Assembly (NCBI RefSeq): GCF_036370855.1
Contig: NC_088117.1
Coordinates: forward strand, 558,001 to 622,000
Direction of reading: 5' to 3'
From: Dromaius novaehollandiae
Lineage: Eukaryota; Chordata; Aves; Casuariiformes; Dromaiidae
DNA length: 64,000 nt
Within the stretch, counting starts at the first letter, position 1. Each line of letters opens with the position of its first letter. The notes below the pieces were generated by a model. It ran no database searches, was not told where the DNA came from, and saw only the letters and a list, made by a program, of their open reading frames with translations. The translations under genes were made by a program, and so were the position numbers. Shown here piece after piece: positions 48,124 to 56,679 of this stretch.

Positions 48124-48450
48124 GTTTCCCACAAATCAAGCACACCCCCCGCCTTTTCAAGTAGCATTTTTACAAACACATTGCAAGGTTTGCAACTTTC
48201 CCTTTTACACTGATTGGAGAGTAATGTACAGACAATTATACTACTGCTTACACACCAATTTACTACTACACATGCTCGGGGAAGGGTCTTCACCCGGGCG
48301 TGGGGCTTTTTGACCTGTGGGAGTGATTTTTTGTGTTTTATGGAGGACAGTTCAGTTAGGGATAGATGCACCTCCAATTCTTTTGCCAAACTGGCAACAC
48401 GTACGGAGAAATACAGCATTTTGATGTAGTGTTTCTTTAGGGCTTTAGCA
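48124..48450 (-). repeat. Fragments of a second LTR copy beside provirus 1
   Basis: 48,124-48,215 repeats the LTR segment found at about 40,289-40,383 (GTTTCCCACAAATCAAGC onward). 48,349-48,446 repeats the extra block of the 5' LTR at about 47,920-48,025 (CAGTTAGGGATA onward, through TTTAGGGCTTTAGCAG). Between them are about 130 bases not found in provirus 1. This is an adjacent, rearranged LTR remnant of the same or a sister family. Confidence 0.8.
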
Positions 48451-49143
48451 GGCAGAGTCCCAGCGGGGCGGGGGAGGAGAGCTGGGGCACAGGCTTGGCC
48501 CTGGAGCCCCCCCGCCTGTCAGCAGCTGCCCCCGGGCCAGCTCCAGAAGCGCAGAGCTGGCGCCGGCGCTGGGGCAGAGCGGCGGCAGCGGGGCGCGAAG
48601 GAGAGCAGCGAGCGAGGCCGGAGCAGGCGCTGGCGCGGAGCTGCCGAGCAGCGAGGCGAGCGCAGGGGCGCGAGCGTGTGGGCAGAGAGCCGGGCTGCCC
48701 CCGAGGGGCTCCTCGAGGGCGGCAGCAGCACCCCCGGCCGCCAGCATGCCCGGGCTGCCCGCACAGGGCGGCGCCGGCGCCGGCGCGCGGAGGGAGCGCG
48801 GGCCGCGGCGGGGGTGCGCGGCCCCCTGCGCCTCCCGCGCGGAGGGCGCCCCTGAGCTCACAGAGGGGCCCCGCGCTGCGCCGCGCCGCGCCCTGAGCTC
48901 ACAGAGGGGCCCCGCGCTGCGCTGCGCTGCGTCGTGCTGCGCGGTGTTGCGCTGCGCTGCGCTGCGCTGCGCTGCGGTGCAGTGCGGGGCTCTGCGCTGC
49001 GTCGTGCTGCGGGGCGGTGCAGGGCGGGGTGCTGCAGGGCGGGGTTTTGCGCGGGGCTGTGCCGCGCCGCGCCCCGCAGACGCCGCTCCGCGCGCGCGTT
49101 GCTCGAGGGCGCCGGCGGGGGGCGGCTGCTGGCGCCGGGCAGC

Positions 49144-49261
49144 ATGGTGCGAGCGCGGGGGGCGTCCGGCGCCGGGCGGCGCCTGCTGCTGCTGCTCGGG
49201 CTCCTGGCGGCGCTGCGTGCCCGGGACAGCCGGGCTGCTCCGCGGGCAGCGCCGGGCCCAG
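49144..49261 (+). CDS. Membrane-protein gene exon 1, signal peptide
   Basis: The exon is 118 bases, ending at phase 1. MVRARGASGAGRRLLLLLG begins a classic n-region plus hydrophobic core, with a likely cleavage after the RA/RD stretch. The donor is CCAG|GTAGGG. Chosen as the start because it is the Met that directly precedes the hydrophobic core in this frame. Confidence 0.72.
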
Positions 49262-52200
49262 GTAGGGCGGGCGGGCGGGCGGCGCCGGAGGCGGAGGCGG
49301 AGGCGGAGGCGGCGCGGCAGGCTGGGGGCGGCGGGGCCGGCTGGCGAGCGGCCGGGGCGGCGGGAGGCGGCGTCGGGGGCCGGGAGCGGCTGGGCGAGGC
49401 TCGTGGGGCCGCGGGGAGGGGGGTGCGCTGGGGGGCGGCGGGGGCCGGGGGCGAGAGCTGTGCCTGGAGCGGCGCCTGGCGCTGGCTGACGGGAGCTGTT
49501 GTCCCCGCGGGCGGTTGCAGCGGTGCCCGGCGGCGATGGCGATCCAGCTGCGTGGCCGGACGCCGGCGCCGAGCCTCGCGGACAGGCTGGAGGTGAGTCC
49601 TCGGGGGACCTGAGCTTCCCTGGCAAGAGCAGAAGCGTGCCTTTCCTGGCGCCGCTTTGGCCTGGCGCTGGCCGGGGAGCTCTCGTGCCCCCGCAGTGCG
49701 AATGCTGCTTCGTGTCCTCCGGCGCTGAGGGTTGCCCCTTTGCAGAGCGCTGGCTTCCTTGGTGGAGCTTAGAGAGCTCCGCGGAAGAAGGGGCCGAGGG
49801 GCCGCGTGTTTGTTTGTCTTGGGGGTGCTTGGGGGCTGTCTGTGGCAATACATGATGAGAACTGCTCCCATCGGTGGTTGCTTACAGATGTGGCTGAAGC
49901 TGAGGATTATCCAGCTTCTCAGCTGCATCCCGTTGCCGAGCCTCCAGGTCTTCCCAGGGGTACGTAGTCAGTTTTTACTTCCCTGAAAGAACAAGAACTT
50001 TCCTTGTGCTATTTTGCTCCCATGAAATTGTGCTTCATACTTCCTCTGGGGTCCAAGGGCTTTACAGCCGCAGGGGAGTCCCAGGGGTAAGTTGTGAGCA
50101 TTTCTTTCCTTTGAGAGCTGCCAGGCAAAAGGTCCTCTCTGCCCATCCACAGCTTTGGGACTATTGACCTACATATATGTCCCATGTGATGACGTGACCC
50201 CCCTTCCATTCATTACAACTGCTTTGTGAAGAAGTTGGTAGCAGCTTCTAAGGAAAACTTGCCACCTCTGTGTTGGGTTTCTGCTCTGCCTGTAGGCTTT
50301 GGTGATCCAGCATTTTGGCTGTTTCCTCTTCCTGACCCTCGGGACGATCCCCAGGGTAAGTACTGAATATGTATTTGCTTTGTAGAAGAAGCTTTTACGT
50401 TTCCAGCTTTTCCTGGTGGTGAGTGTAACTGAATAAGTCGTTGGCTGATGCTCAGAGGCACAGAAGAGCAGAGTGGGACTCGGGAGGCCTTGAGAGATGT
50501 GTCCCGGGGTGCTTTGCCTTGCAGGGTCTTTGTGCTGCTTCCAAAGCCTGCTGCAAAGCCAGCGGGCTTGCTGGGGTTGAGTTTACAGCTTGTGTGAACT
50601 CCGGGGTGTGCTTTCCCGCAGCAGCTCTGTGCCTGCTTAGATTTATGGCCATACGATGCCACTGCAGACACCCGCTAAGCGTTTGCAAGGTGCACATGAG
50701 CAGAAGTATGGTGTAATTATATGTTCCCCGTCATTCACCACCCTTCAAATCCGAAGTTGTTTATGGAAATACATGATGAGAACTGCTCCCATCTGTGTTT
50801 GGTTACAGATGTGGCTGTAGTTGAGGGTTCTCCAGTTTCTCAGCTGCATCCCGTTCTTGAGCCTGCAGGTCTTCCCAGGGGTATGTAATCAATTTTTATG
50901 TCCCTGGAAGAATAAGAACTTCCTATGTACTATTTTGTTCCTGTGAACTTGTACTTCCTACTTCCTCTGCAGGTGGTTCAAGCACTTCTGTGGAAGTATG
51001 TTGCAGCACATAATGAAAACTTGTCTTGTCTGTGTTTGCTTACAGGCCTTCCTGCAGGCAGGGGCCTTCCAGCTTCTCAGCTGGATCCTGTTTCTGAGCC
51101 TCAGGAGCATGCCAGGAGTAAGTGGTGGAGATGTATTCCCTTCCTGGGAGGAGCCTGTGGTTTCAGAGTTGTGTTCGTGGGCCGTGTAGCTTCAGTCCTT
51201 GGCCGAGGCTCATGCCTGCAAAAGAGCAGAGCGGGCTTTGGGAGGGCTTCAGAGATCTGCGGTGGGTGCTTTGCCTGGCTGCTCCAGCCTTGTGCTTTTC
51301 CAGTGCCTGCAGCAAAGCCAGCAGGCTTGTTGGGGTTGAGCTTAGAGCTCAGGTGAACTCCAGGGCATCCTTTCCCAGCATGCTTGGATTTGTAGCCACG
51401 TGGTGCCTGTGCAGGCACCCGATAAGTGTTTGCCAAAGACTCAGGAGCGGAAGGGCAAGACGAGTGCCTTGCTGTAATGAGACATTCCATGCTCATTCGC
51501 TACCATTCAAATCTGAAGCAGCATATGGAAATAGGTAACGAGAGCTCTGCTCGTCTCTTTGGTTGCAGATGTGGCCGCAGGAGATGGCTATGCAGCCTCT
51601 CGTCTGGATGGCCAGGCAGTGTCTGTGGGGAGTCGTACAGGTGAGTCGTGACTCTTTGCCTACTCTTTTGGGTTATTTGAAAGAAGCAGCATTTACTTGT
51701 GCGGATGTTGTTCATGTGCAATTTAACTTAATACTTTGTTTAGGTCCTCAGCGCAGAAAGTACAAGGCCCAGAGAGGAAAGTCGTCTGAGAAATATTCTA
51801 AACTCCTTCAGGACATCTTGAAGGACTTGGAGAGAGCAGCTGGTGGGTAGATTTCGCTCTGTGTTAAGGGAGATCATTGTAAACGTGAGGTTTTAGAAAC
51901 AGCTATGGATAAGCTGTGGCTTACGCAGGAGAAAGGGATGGATCAGAGCCTCGCCGCAGTGACGCACCACGTCACACCTTGCAGGCATTGGCAAGCCGCA
52001 GAGCTTGTTGAGGGTCTCTTCTACAAGCGTGTTCTTCGCCGCGTTTGTTAACGTTAAGGTGCTAGAGTGTGGGAAGTGTCCTAAAGCAAGGCGGGAGCGG
52101 CTTTCTGAAGATGACTTTTGTCTCTGGTGTGTGGAGATGCTTGCAATTAGTCTCTGGGGAATCCCAGAGGTGAGGCGTGACTCTTGGTTTACTGTGAGAG

Positions 52201-55200
52201 GCGCCGTGTGCCTAGCCAAAGGTCAGGCAGGCCCCTCGGCCGCTGTGCGAATCTAGACCTACCCAGGGCATGGCAACATCCCTTTCAGTGCACTGGAGTT
52301 CCTTTACAAACACGTGTATTGCCCCAGGTATTCTACCCTTTTCTCCTCCGTGTGTAATTACAGATGTCCCTCAAGTCACTGAAGCTTCTGCAGCTTCTCA
52401 GGGGCTGGAGCCTCTGCTCGAGCCTCAGGGAGATCTCAGGGGTAAGTAGTCTGTCTTCCTTTCCTTTTGATTCTTCTATTAGTATTTTCTCTTTTTTCCT
52501 CTTTTATTGCCCTCCTGGGGAATCCAAGGTGCCCAGCACACATGCCCTCCCTGAAGCCCAGGGGCACAGGTAGGGGCAGCGCTGGTTCAGGCTTTCACTG
52601 GCCGGTGGGCTCTTGCCCCTGAGAAGTGTCAGTGAGCTTTCTTGTCCGCCGGTGCCAAGAGACCAGAATCAGCCATAATAACACCACGGCATGTAAAATT
52701 GCCTGGGAATCCCAAACACGCAGTGAGATTATCAGTCCTGCAGAAGCCAGGGATGTATGGGATTGTCTCCTTTCCTCCAGGCCTTGCTGGTGACAAAGAT
52801 GCTGAGGCTGCAGCACGTTTGTGAATGCGCCCTGAACACAGTGGCAAGAGCTTGGGGCTCAGTGTACCGTATGTGACTGTTACGCGTACTGTGTGGTGGA
52901 GTTGGCATGATGAGCCTTGGTCCTCAGGAGGCCTTTTTCCCCAGCTGAACCGGCTACAGGTTTTTCCTGCCCTCTTTGAAGGAAAGGATTCAATGTCAAC
53001 TTGCCAATTCTCAAAAAGGCACCAAGTGGCATGAGAATGAGAGGTTCCCATGCAATTGTCTCGTCTCCTCACCCGTACAGCAGGTGTTGCTGCCTGTATT
53101 GGTTATCTGGAAGATTTTGTGCACTTTGATTTTTCTCTACAAAGGACACATTGGGCTAGTGAGCAGGTGCCCACCCCGAAATGCCAGGTTTTGTTTCTGA
53201 GCTTTTTACTGAAGCCTTTTGAAAAGGATTGCCTCCTGAAGATACCATGCGGAAGTGATGAGGATCAGTTCCTTCTGATCAAGCTGTCTGGCTTTCTTTC
53301 CAAAGAGAATCATCAGGAGACCCTGGAGAAGGAGACCTTTCCGGCAGGAGGCAGTCACAGCCTGCCAGCCTCTGATGAAGAGAGAGAGGCAACTCAAGCA
53401 ACAGGCATGCCAGGTACTTGCTGTCCATTGTCATCCGCTGTAGGAAATCAAAAGCCCTGTGTGTCTGCAGGCTCTTCCCTTGGGGCCTGCTACTGCACAG
53501 CATGTCAGCGGCCAAATGTTAAAGTCTTAGGGCATTGGAAGTGTTCTAAAGCAAGCCAGGAGCGGCTTTCTGAAGATGTTTTTTGCCTCTGGTGTGTGGA
53601 GATGATTGCAATTAGTGTGCCAGACATGTGCATATAAACCTTTGTGGGTCCTATGAGATAGCCTCACTTCCCACACCATGCAGCTCCCCGGGATTTCGGA
53701 GCTTTGCCGTTTGGGGAAGGAGGCAGTTTTAACCACATTGAGCGCAAGTTAGGAAACACGACTCTTAATCGACTAGACCTCCTGCCCTACCTGCATCTCA
53801 GAACTTGCAGGGAGTCCCCAGAGGCCCTAGGCACAAAAGGAGTACCAAGTGGGATCCCTGCTGTGAAAGGAGGTCCTAAATGATGCCCTGATTCACAGGC
53901 CGGGCAGGGGTTTGGAGGGAACCTCATGCCTCCTTCTGCATGCTGTGTGCCTGAGCAGTGCTGAGGCTTTACCTCTCTCTGATTCTTGACAGCGCTTCCA
54001 AGTGTGTCACAGCCCGGAGAAGCCCTGCACGACAGGAAATACGCCTTTTTTCCAAAGCACCGAGGTACTGAGCCGTCTTGCAGGGATGCCTAAGTGAGAG
54101 AGGAGTCCTGAAGACTGGGAGCATACGAGTGGTGTTTGGAAGACCAGAGGGCGAAGGAAGGGGAGGTGGTGCCTGTGCTGGAGAAAAGGCAAAGGGAGAG
54201 AGCCAGGTTCAGGTGTCGTCTTTGCCGCAGGCTGCCGCAGAGGTGCCCACCCTGGCTGCTGGGCTGAGCAGCGCAGCCAGCACCCACCATTTCGGTTGGA
54301 GCCGGGACGTGGTGTAGCCCGGAATAGCAGTGTCACTGGCTATGGAAGCAGGAGCCCAAGAGAGCCGGACTCTTTTCCCTTGGGGCAAGTGTGCTGACCT
54401 GGGAGGGAAGAGTCAGGGTGGCACTCCCTGGACCCGGGATGGCTTTTGTCCACGTCGCTCAGAGGAGTTACTGGTAAACCAGATGAGCACCCCTGTGTGC
54501 TCTCCTTCTGGCCTGATGAGTTTTGTTCAGTGGGCTGACTTGTCTCAAAGTGTCAAGAGGATGCCTCCGTGAAACAGCCCTTTTGAGCCTCAGAAGGGCG
54601 AGGGAGCACCAAAGGGATTGTGGGATGTGAAGGATTGCCAGAAAGGGAGAGCAAACCCCTCCAATTGGGAAACCTGGATTATGGCCATCCCAGAAGGTAA
54701 ACAAGGCTGAGAGGCTAAAGAGAGACTCCAAAGCGTGCTGATTTGCAATGACCTGGGGACTTTGCTGCTACTGAAACCAAGCAAGTGTTGCCGTCCCCGA
54801 GATTTCCCTCCTTCAGAGATGCTAAGAAAGGGAAAAAGAAAATTTCCTGGGAATGTCAAACAGACTGTGAGATTATCAGCAGTGCAGAACACAGTAACAT
54901 ATGGCCTTGTGTAATTTCCTCCAGGTTTGGCTAGTGGGAGAAGTGCAGCTGCCGCAGAGCCAAAAGACATACAAAAGCATTGCACGGTACGCACTGCAAC
55001 GGTCTTGGGTATCCTCTTGGCTGGAGCAGCGTTGTGTTGCCTAGTTATTTGGCTGATGAGGAGGAGGAAACGGTGAGTTCACTGTTTTTTTTCCCAAAAT
55101 TCTGTATTAGACAGCTGCTATTAGTAAGGAAGAGTTTACAGATGTAGTCTTCTGGAGGGCAAAGTTAGCTGCTGACAGTACTCTGTTGAGATTTCTGGTG

Positions 55201-56630
55201 TAAGAATTTCTATTTGAGCCCTTAGTTCATAGCAATGAGTATTCTTTTCTGAAAGCCATTCTTACTGTTGCCAGTATTACCTAATACTGACACTGTTGCT
55301 AAAAGAGAAGACCCAGCCATAGACGAAGGCAAAGCCAAGTCAGGAAGAGAAACAAAGAAGGGCGAGATTGCCATAGCAAGTAAGAACTGCAGTAGCTACA
55401 GTCCACTCTGAGGGAATTTGGGAAGAGAAATCACCTTGTTATCTAATGCCATTAATTCCAAATGTGCTCCTCAGCCTAGCTGTCGGAGCAACTCAGGTGA
55501 TGGTGATGACTTCTTCCCAGCTCTAGGCATGGCTCTGGGAAAGGACGCTGTAACATCTGAACCTGGACACTCCCAACGAGTGTGTTTTCAGTGCGGGCAG
55601 TGATTTTGTACTTTGGATACATATTGCGAAGAGCGTGTTAAGGGCATTCATGGCAGAAGAAGTTGTGATCTTGTTTCCTCGAGGATCCCCTGAGTAGTCG
55701 CTGTCAGTCAAATACTATAAGTTGAGTGTTGGTCTTTGTCAGGCACACTGCGAAGTGAGACTCTGCAGCTCTCCTAGATTCTGGCAGACTGTGCACGTAC
55801 TTCAGTGTCTGCTGTTTCTCAAATGTAGATCCCCTTCCCAGCATGTGCAGAGAAGGCAGGTCAATGTGGTATGGGCCAAGAAGGACTTGAGAGGCCCCTG
55901 GGCTTGGGTGGCTGGTGCAGAGAAGCAAAACCAAAGCTGTGCGGGTGCAAGTGTGCCCTGTTTGCTACTTGTAGCTTTCCGTACCACGCTGCTGCTACTC
56001 AGGGGCAGGGTGCCAGGCCCCACGGGGGCTGCACGCCGCTCCCCCGGCACCCCCGCGTCAGCTGCGGCCCGGCCCAGCCAGGCGGCCGACGGGGCCCAGA
56101 GCTGCGGCCCTCGGAGCCCGTCCACGCCGCGGGGCTGCTGCAGCCCTGGCAGGTCCAGGCTCTCCTCTGCCCTGGGACCCACAGCCCGCCTGTCCTGAAC
56201 AGCCACCTCTCCCCGCAGGAACCTCCGCGCAGCCCAGAGATCCAGACCAGATGCCGGCGGCCGCCTCTCGCGCCAGGACAACCGGCCCACCCGCCCCGGT
56301 GCTCCGGAGAGCCGGACGCAACACCAGCGGCCGCCACGCGCACCTGGAAGACCGGCCCGCCCACCCTGGCGCCCCAGAGAACCGGAGCCCTCACGCGCGG
56401 GCAGCCGCCCGCCCCGCCCGCCCCCCCCACGGCCCTCGCGGCCCCCCAGCACTGCCCCAGCACCTGGGCACCAGCAGACCGTGGCTGCAGCCCAGATGCA
56501 GCCGCTGCCACCCGCTGTGCCTGGTGCTGCCCGGCGCCCTCCCAAACCGCCTCCCCGGCCCCCCAGCCCCCTGCCTGCATTTCCCTCCTGCCCCCCTGGA
56601 AGCAGCTGGCTCTGGTCAAGACCCCGGTAG
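49144..56630 (+). CDS. Unrecognised modular type I membrane protein, whole gene
   Basis: I do not recognise this gene. Thirteen predicted exons join in phase with no stop into 1,677 coding bases, or 558 residues. The protein has a signal peptide (RRLLLLLGLLAALRA), then an extracellular part made mainly of 20-26-residue modules, each one phase-1 exon. A basic 33-residue exon, a 110-residue exon with five cysteines, a transmembrane helix (TVLGILLAGAALCCLVIWLM, about residues 396-416) with an RRRKR stop-transfer, and a 136-residue Pro/Arg-rich tail follow. The modules share a pattern close to D-V-x4-D/E-G-x-P-A-S-Q-L-x-P-V-x-E-P-x-G-L-P-R. The tail has PPKPPPRPP, a PxxPxR-type SH3 ligand. A receptor or adhesion role is inference from topology only. 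Exon calls rest on splice consensus and phase, so some may be wrong. AATAAA follows 43 bases after the stop. Confidence 0.6.
49521..49592 (+). CDS. Membrane-protein gene exon 2, 24-residue module
   Basis: The exon is 72 bases, phase 1 at both ends. It reads VPGGDGDPAAWPDAGAEPRG, the most divergent and GC-rich module. Acceptor GTTGCAG, donor GGAG|GTGAGT. Confidence 0.65.
49888..49959 (+). CDS. Membrane-protein gene exon 3, module
   Basis: The exon is 72 bases, phase 1 at both ends, reading VAEAEDYPASQLHPVAEPPG. It lies in a duplicated intron-exon-intron unit whose second copy holds exon 5. Confidence 0.68.
50296..50355 (+). CDS. Membrane-protein gene exon 4, short module
   Basis: The exon is 60 bases, phase 1 at both ends, reading FGDPAFWLFPLPDPRDDPQ. 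It is shorter than the other modules but keeps the Pro/Asp-rich character. Acceptor CTGTAG, donor CAGG|GTAAGT. Confidence 0.62.
50809..50880 (+). CDS. Membrane-protein gene exon 5, module
   Basis: The exon is 72 bases, phase 1 at both ends, reading VAVVEGSPVSQLHPVLEPAG. A close copy of exon 3, including both flanking introns. Confidence 0.68.
51046..51117 (+). CDS. Membrane-protein gene exon 6, module
   Basis: The exon is 72 bases, phase 1 at both ends, reading LPAGRGLPASQLDPVSEPQE. Acceptor TGCTTACAG, donor AGGA|GTAAGT. Confidence 0.68.
51569..51640 (+). CDS. Membrane-protein gene exon 7, module
   Basis: The exon is 72 bases, phase 1 at both ends, reading VAAGDGYAASRLDGQAVSVG. It belongs to the third copy of the duplicated unit and has diverged most in its second half. 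Confidence 0.65.
51744..51842 (+). CDS. Membrane-protein gene exon 8, basic helical segment
   Basis: The exon is 99 bases, phase 1 at both ends. It starts basic (PQRRKYKAQRGK) and continues SEKYSKLLQDILKDLERAA, which has heptad-like leucines and could form an amphipathic helix. It does not match the module pattern. Confidence 0.62.
51985..52169 (+). other. Open segment with CLWC motif, copy 1 (not in gene model)
   Basis: A plus-strand open stretch after an acceptor-like TTGCAG. It contains NVKVLECGKCPKARRERLSE and then FCLWCVEMLAIS, giving two Cys-x2-Cys pairs. Its ends are phase 1 and phase 0, so it does not fit between exons 8 and 9. A similar segment sits at 53,511-53,637. It may be an alternative exon, a former exon or an intronic repeat. 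Confidence 0.45.
52364..52441 (+). CDS. Membrane-protein gene exon 9, 26-residue module
   Basis: The exon is 78 bases, phase 1 at both ends, reading VPQVTEASAASQGLEPLLEP. It is an ASQ/EP module two residues longer than the others. Strong donor CAGG|GTAAGT. Confidence 0.62.
52781..52824 (+). pseudogene. Degenerate copy of the transmembrane exon
   Basis: After the acceptor TTTCCTCCAG the frame reads LAGDKDAEAAARL and then a TGA stop. It parallels LASGRSAAAAEPK at the start of exon 12. The preceding intron (TTGCCTGGGAATCCCAAAC onward) also matches that before exon 12 (TTTCCTGGGAATGTCAAAC onward). A duplicated but dead transmembrane exon. Confidence 0.7.
53084..53413 (+). CDS. Membrane-protein gene exon 10, 110-residue segment
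   Basis: The exon is 330 bases, phase 1 at both ends and fully open. It has five cysteines in mostly hydrophobic settings, including AACIGY, PKCQVL, KDCLLKIPCG and then QFLLIKLSGF. A Glu/Ser-rich stretch follows near the end. It could be a small folded extracellular domain; no family recognised. The start may be three bases earlier at an adjacent AG. Donor CCAG|GTACTT is moderate. Confidence 0.5.
53511..53637 (+). other. Open segment with CLWC motif, copy 2 (not in gene model)
   Basis: Reads NVKVLGHWKCSKASQERLSE and then VFCLWCVEMIAIS, ending in a TAA stop after SVPDMCI. It parallels copy 1 at about 52,047-52,154. It is open in the same frame as exon 10 read through its donor, so read-through of that donor would give a secreted form ending here. 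Confidence 0.45.
53993..54064 (+). CDS. Membrane-protein gene exon 11, module
   Basis: The exon is 72 bases, phase 1 at both ends, reading LPSVSQPGEALHDRKYAFF. It is a diverged 24-residue unit, just upstream of the transmembrane exon. Acceptor TTGACAG. Confidence 0.55.
54925..55072 (+). CDS. Membrane-protein gene exon 12, transmembrane helix
   Basis: The exon is 148 bases, phase 1 to 2. A short stalk (AAAEPKDIQKHC) is followed by TVLGILLAGAALCCLVIWLM and RRRKR. The last item is a textbook single-pass helix with a cytoplasmic stop-transfer. Acceptor TCCTCCAG, donor AACG|GTGAGT is strong. Confidence 0.75.
56219..56630 (+). CDS. Membrane-protein gene exon 13, cytoplasmic tail and stop
   Basis: The exon is 412 bases. 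The first G completes the Arg codon split at the previous donor, and the frame stays open to TAG at 56,628-56,630. The tail is rich in Pro and Arg (GRLSRQDNRPTRPGAPESR near its start; ARRPPKPPPRPPSPLP near its end) with SH3-ligand patterns. All three plus-strand frames are open here because of base composition. Phase alone selects this one, and an indel in a C run could move the true end. Confidence 0.55.
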
Positions 56631-56672
56631 GGACTTTGGTCCAGTTGCTGAGGCAGCCAAGGATTATATAAC

Positions 56673-56678
56673 AATAAA
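56673..56678 (+). terminator. Polyadenylation signal
   Basis: AATAAA lies 43 bases after the predicted stop codon of the membrane-protein gene, followed by AT-rich sequence. It fits a short 3' untranslated region and supports the position of the last exon. Confidence 0.6.
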
Positions 56679-56679
56679 T

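Larger units (their letters stand above)
48440..49600. promoter_or_regulatory. CpG island at the 5' end of the membrane-protein gene
   Basis: A very GC- and CpG-rich stretch begins abruptly where the LTR remnant ends. It includes a 41-base-period duplication (48,851 and 48,892), a GCTGC-type array at about 48,916-48,980, and GGAGGC units at 49,286-49,312 in the first intron. No TATA box was seen on the plus strand. The likely promoter of the gene starting at 49,144. Confidence 0.7.

Noticed and set aside
48445-49928. Long minus-strand frames (467 and 356 codons) through the CpG island
   Set aside because: Extreme GC content leaves few stops in any frame. The text is low-complexity Ala/Arg/Pro, while the plus strand there has a signal peptide and splice sites.
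50415-50426. Possible 12-base microexon with flanking AG and GT
   Set aside because: Too short to support without transcripts, and not present in the duplicated units.
55255-55380. Possible extra cytoplasmic exon (Lys/Glu-rich) between the transmembrane and tail exons
   Set aside because: The only long open frame after the nearby CAG acceptor needs phase 1, but the transmembrane exon ends in phase 2; joining gives an immediate stop. The tail exon joins directly in phase.
55802-56674. 290-codon minus-strand frame over the tail exon
   Set aside because: It is the reverse of the GC-rich Pro/Arg tail exon; Gly/Arg low complexity with no exon evidence.
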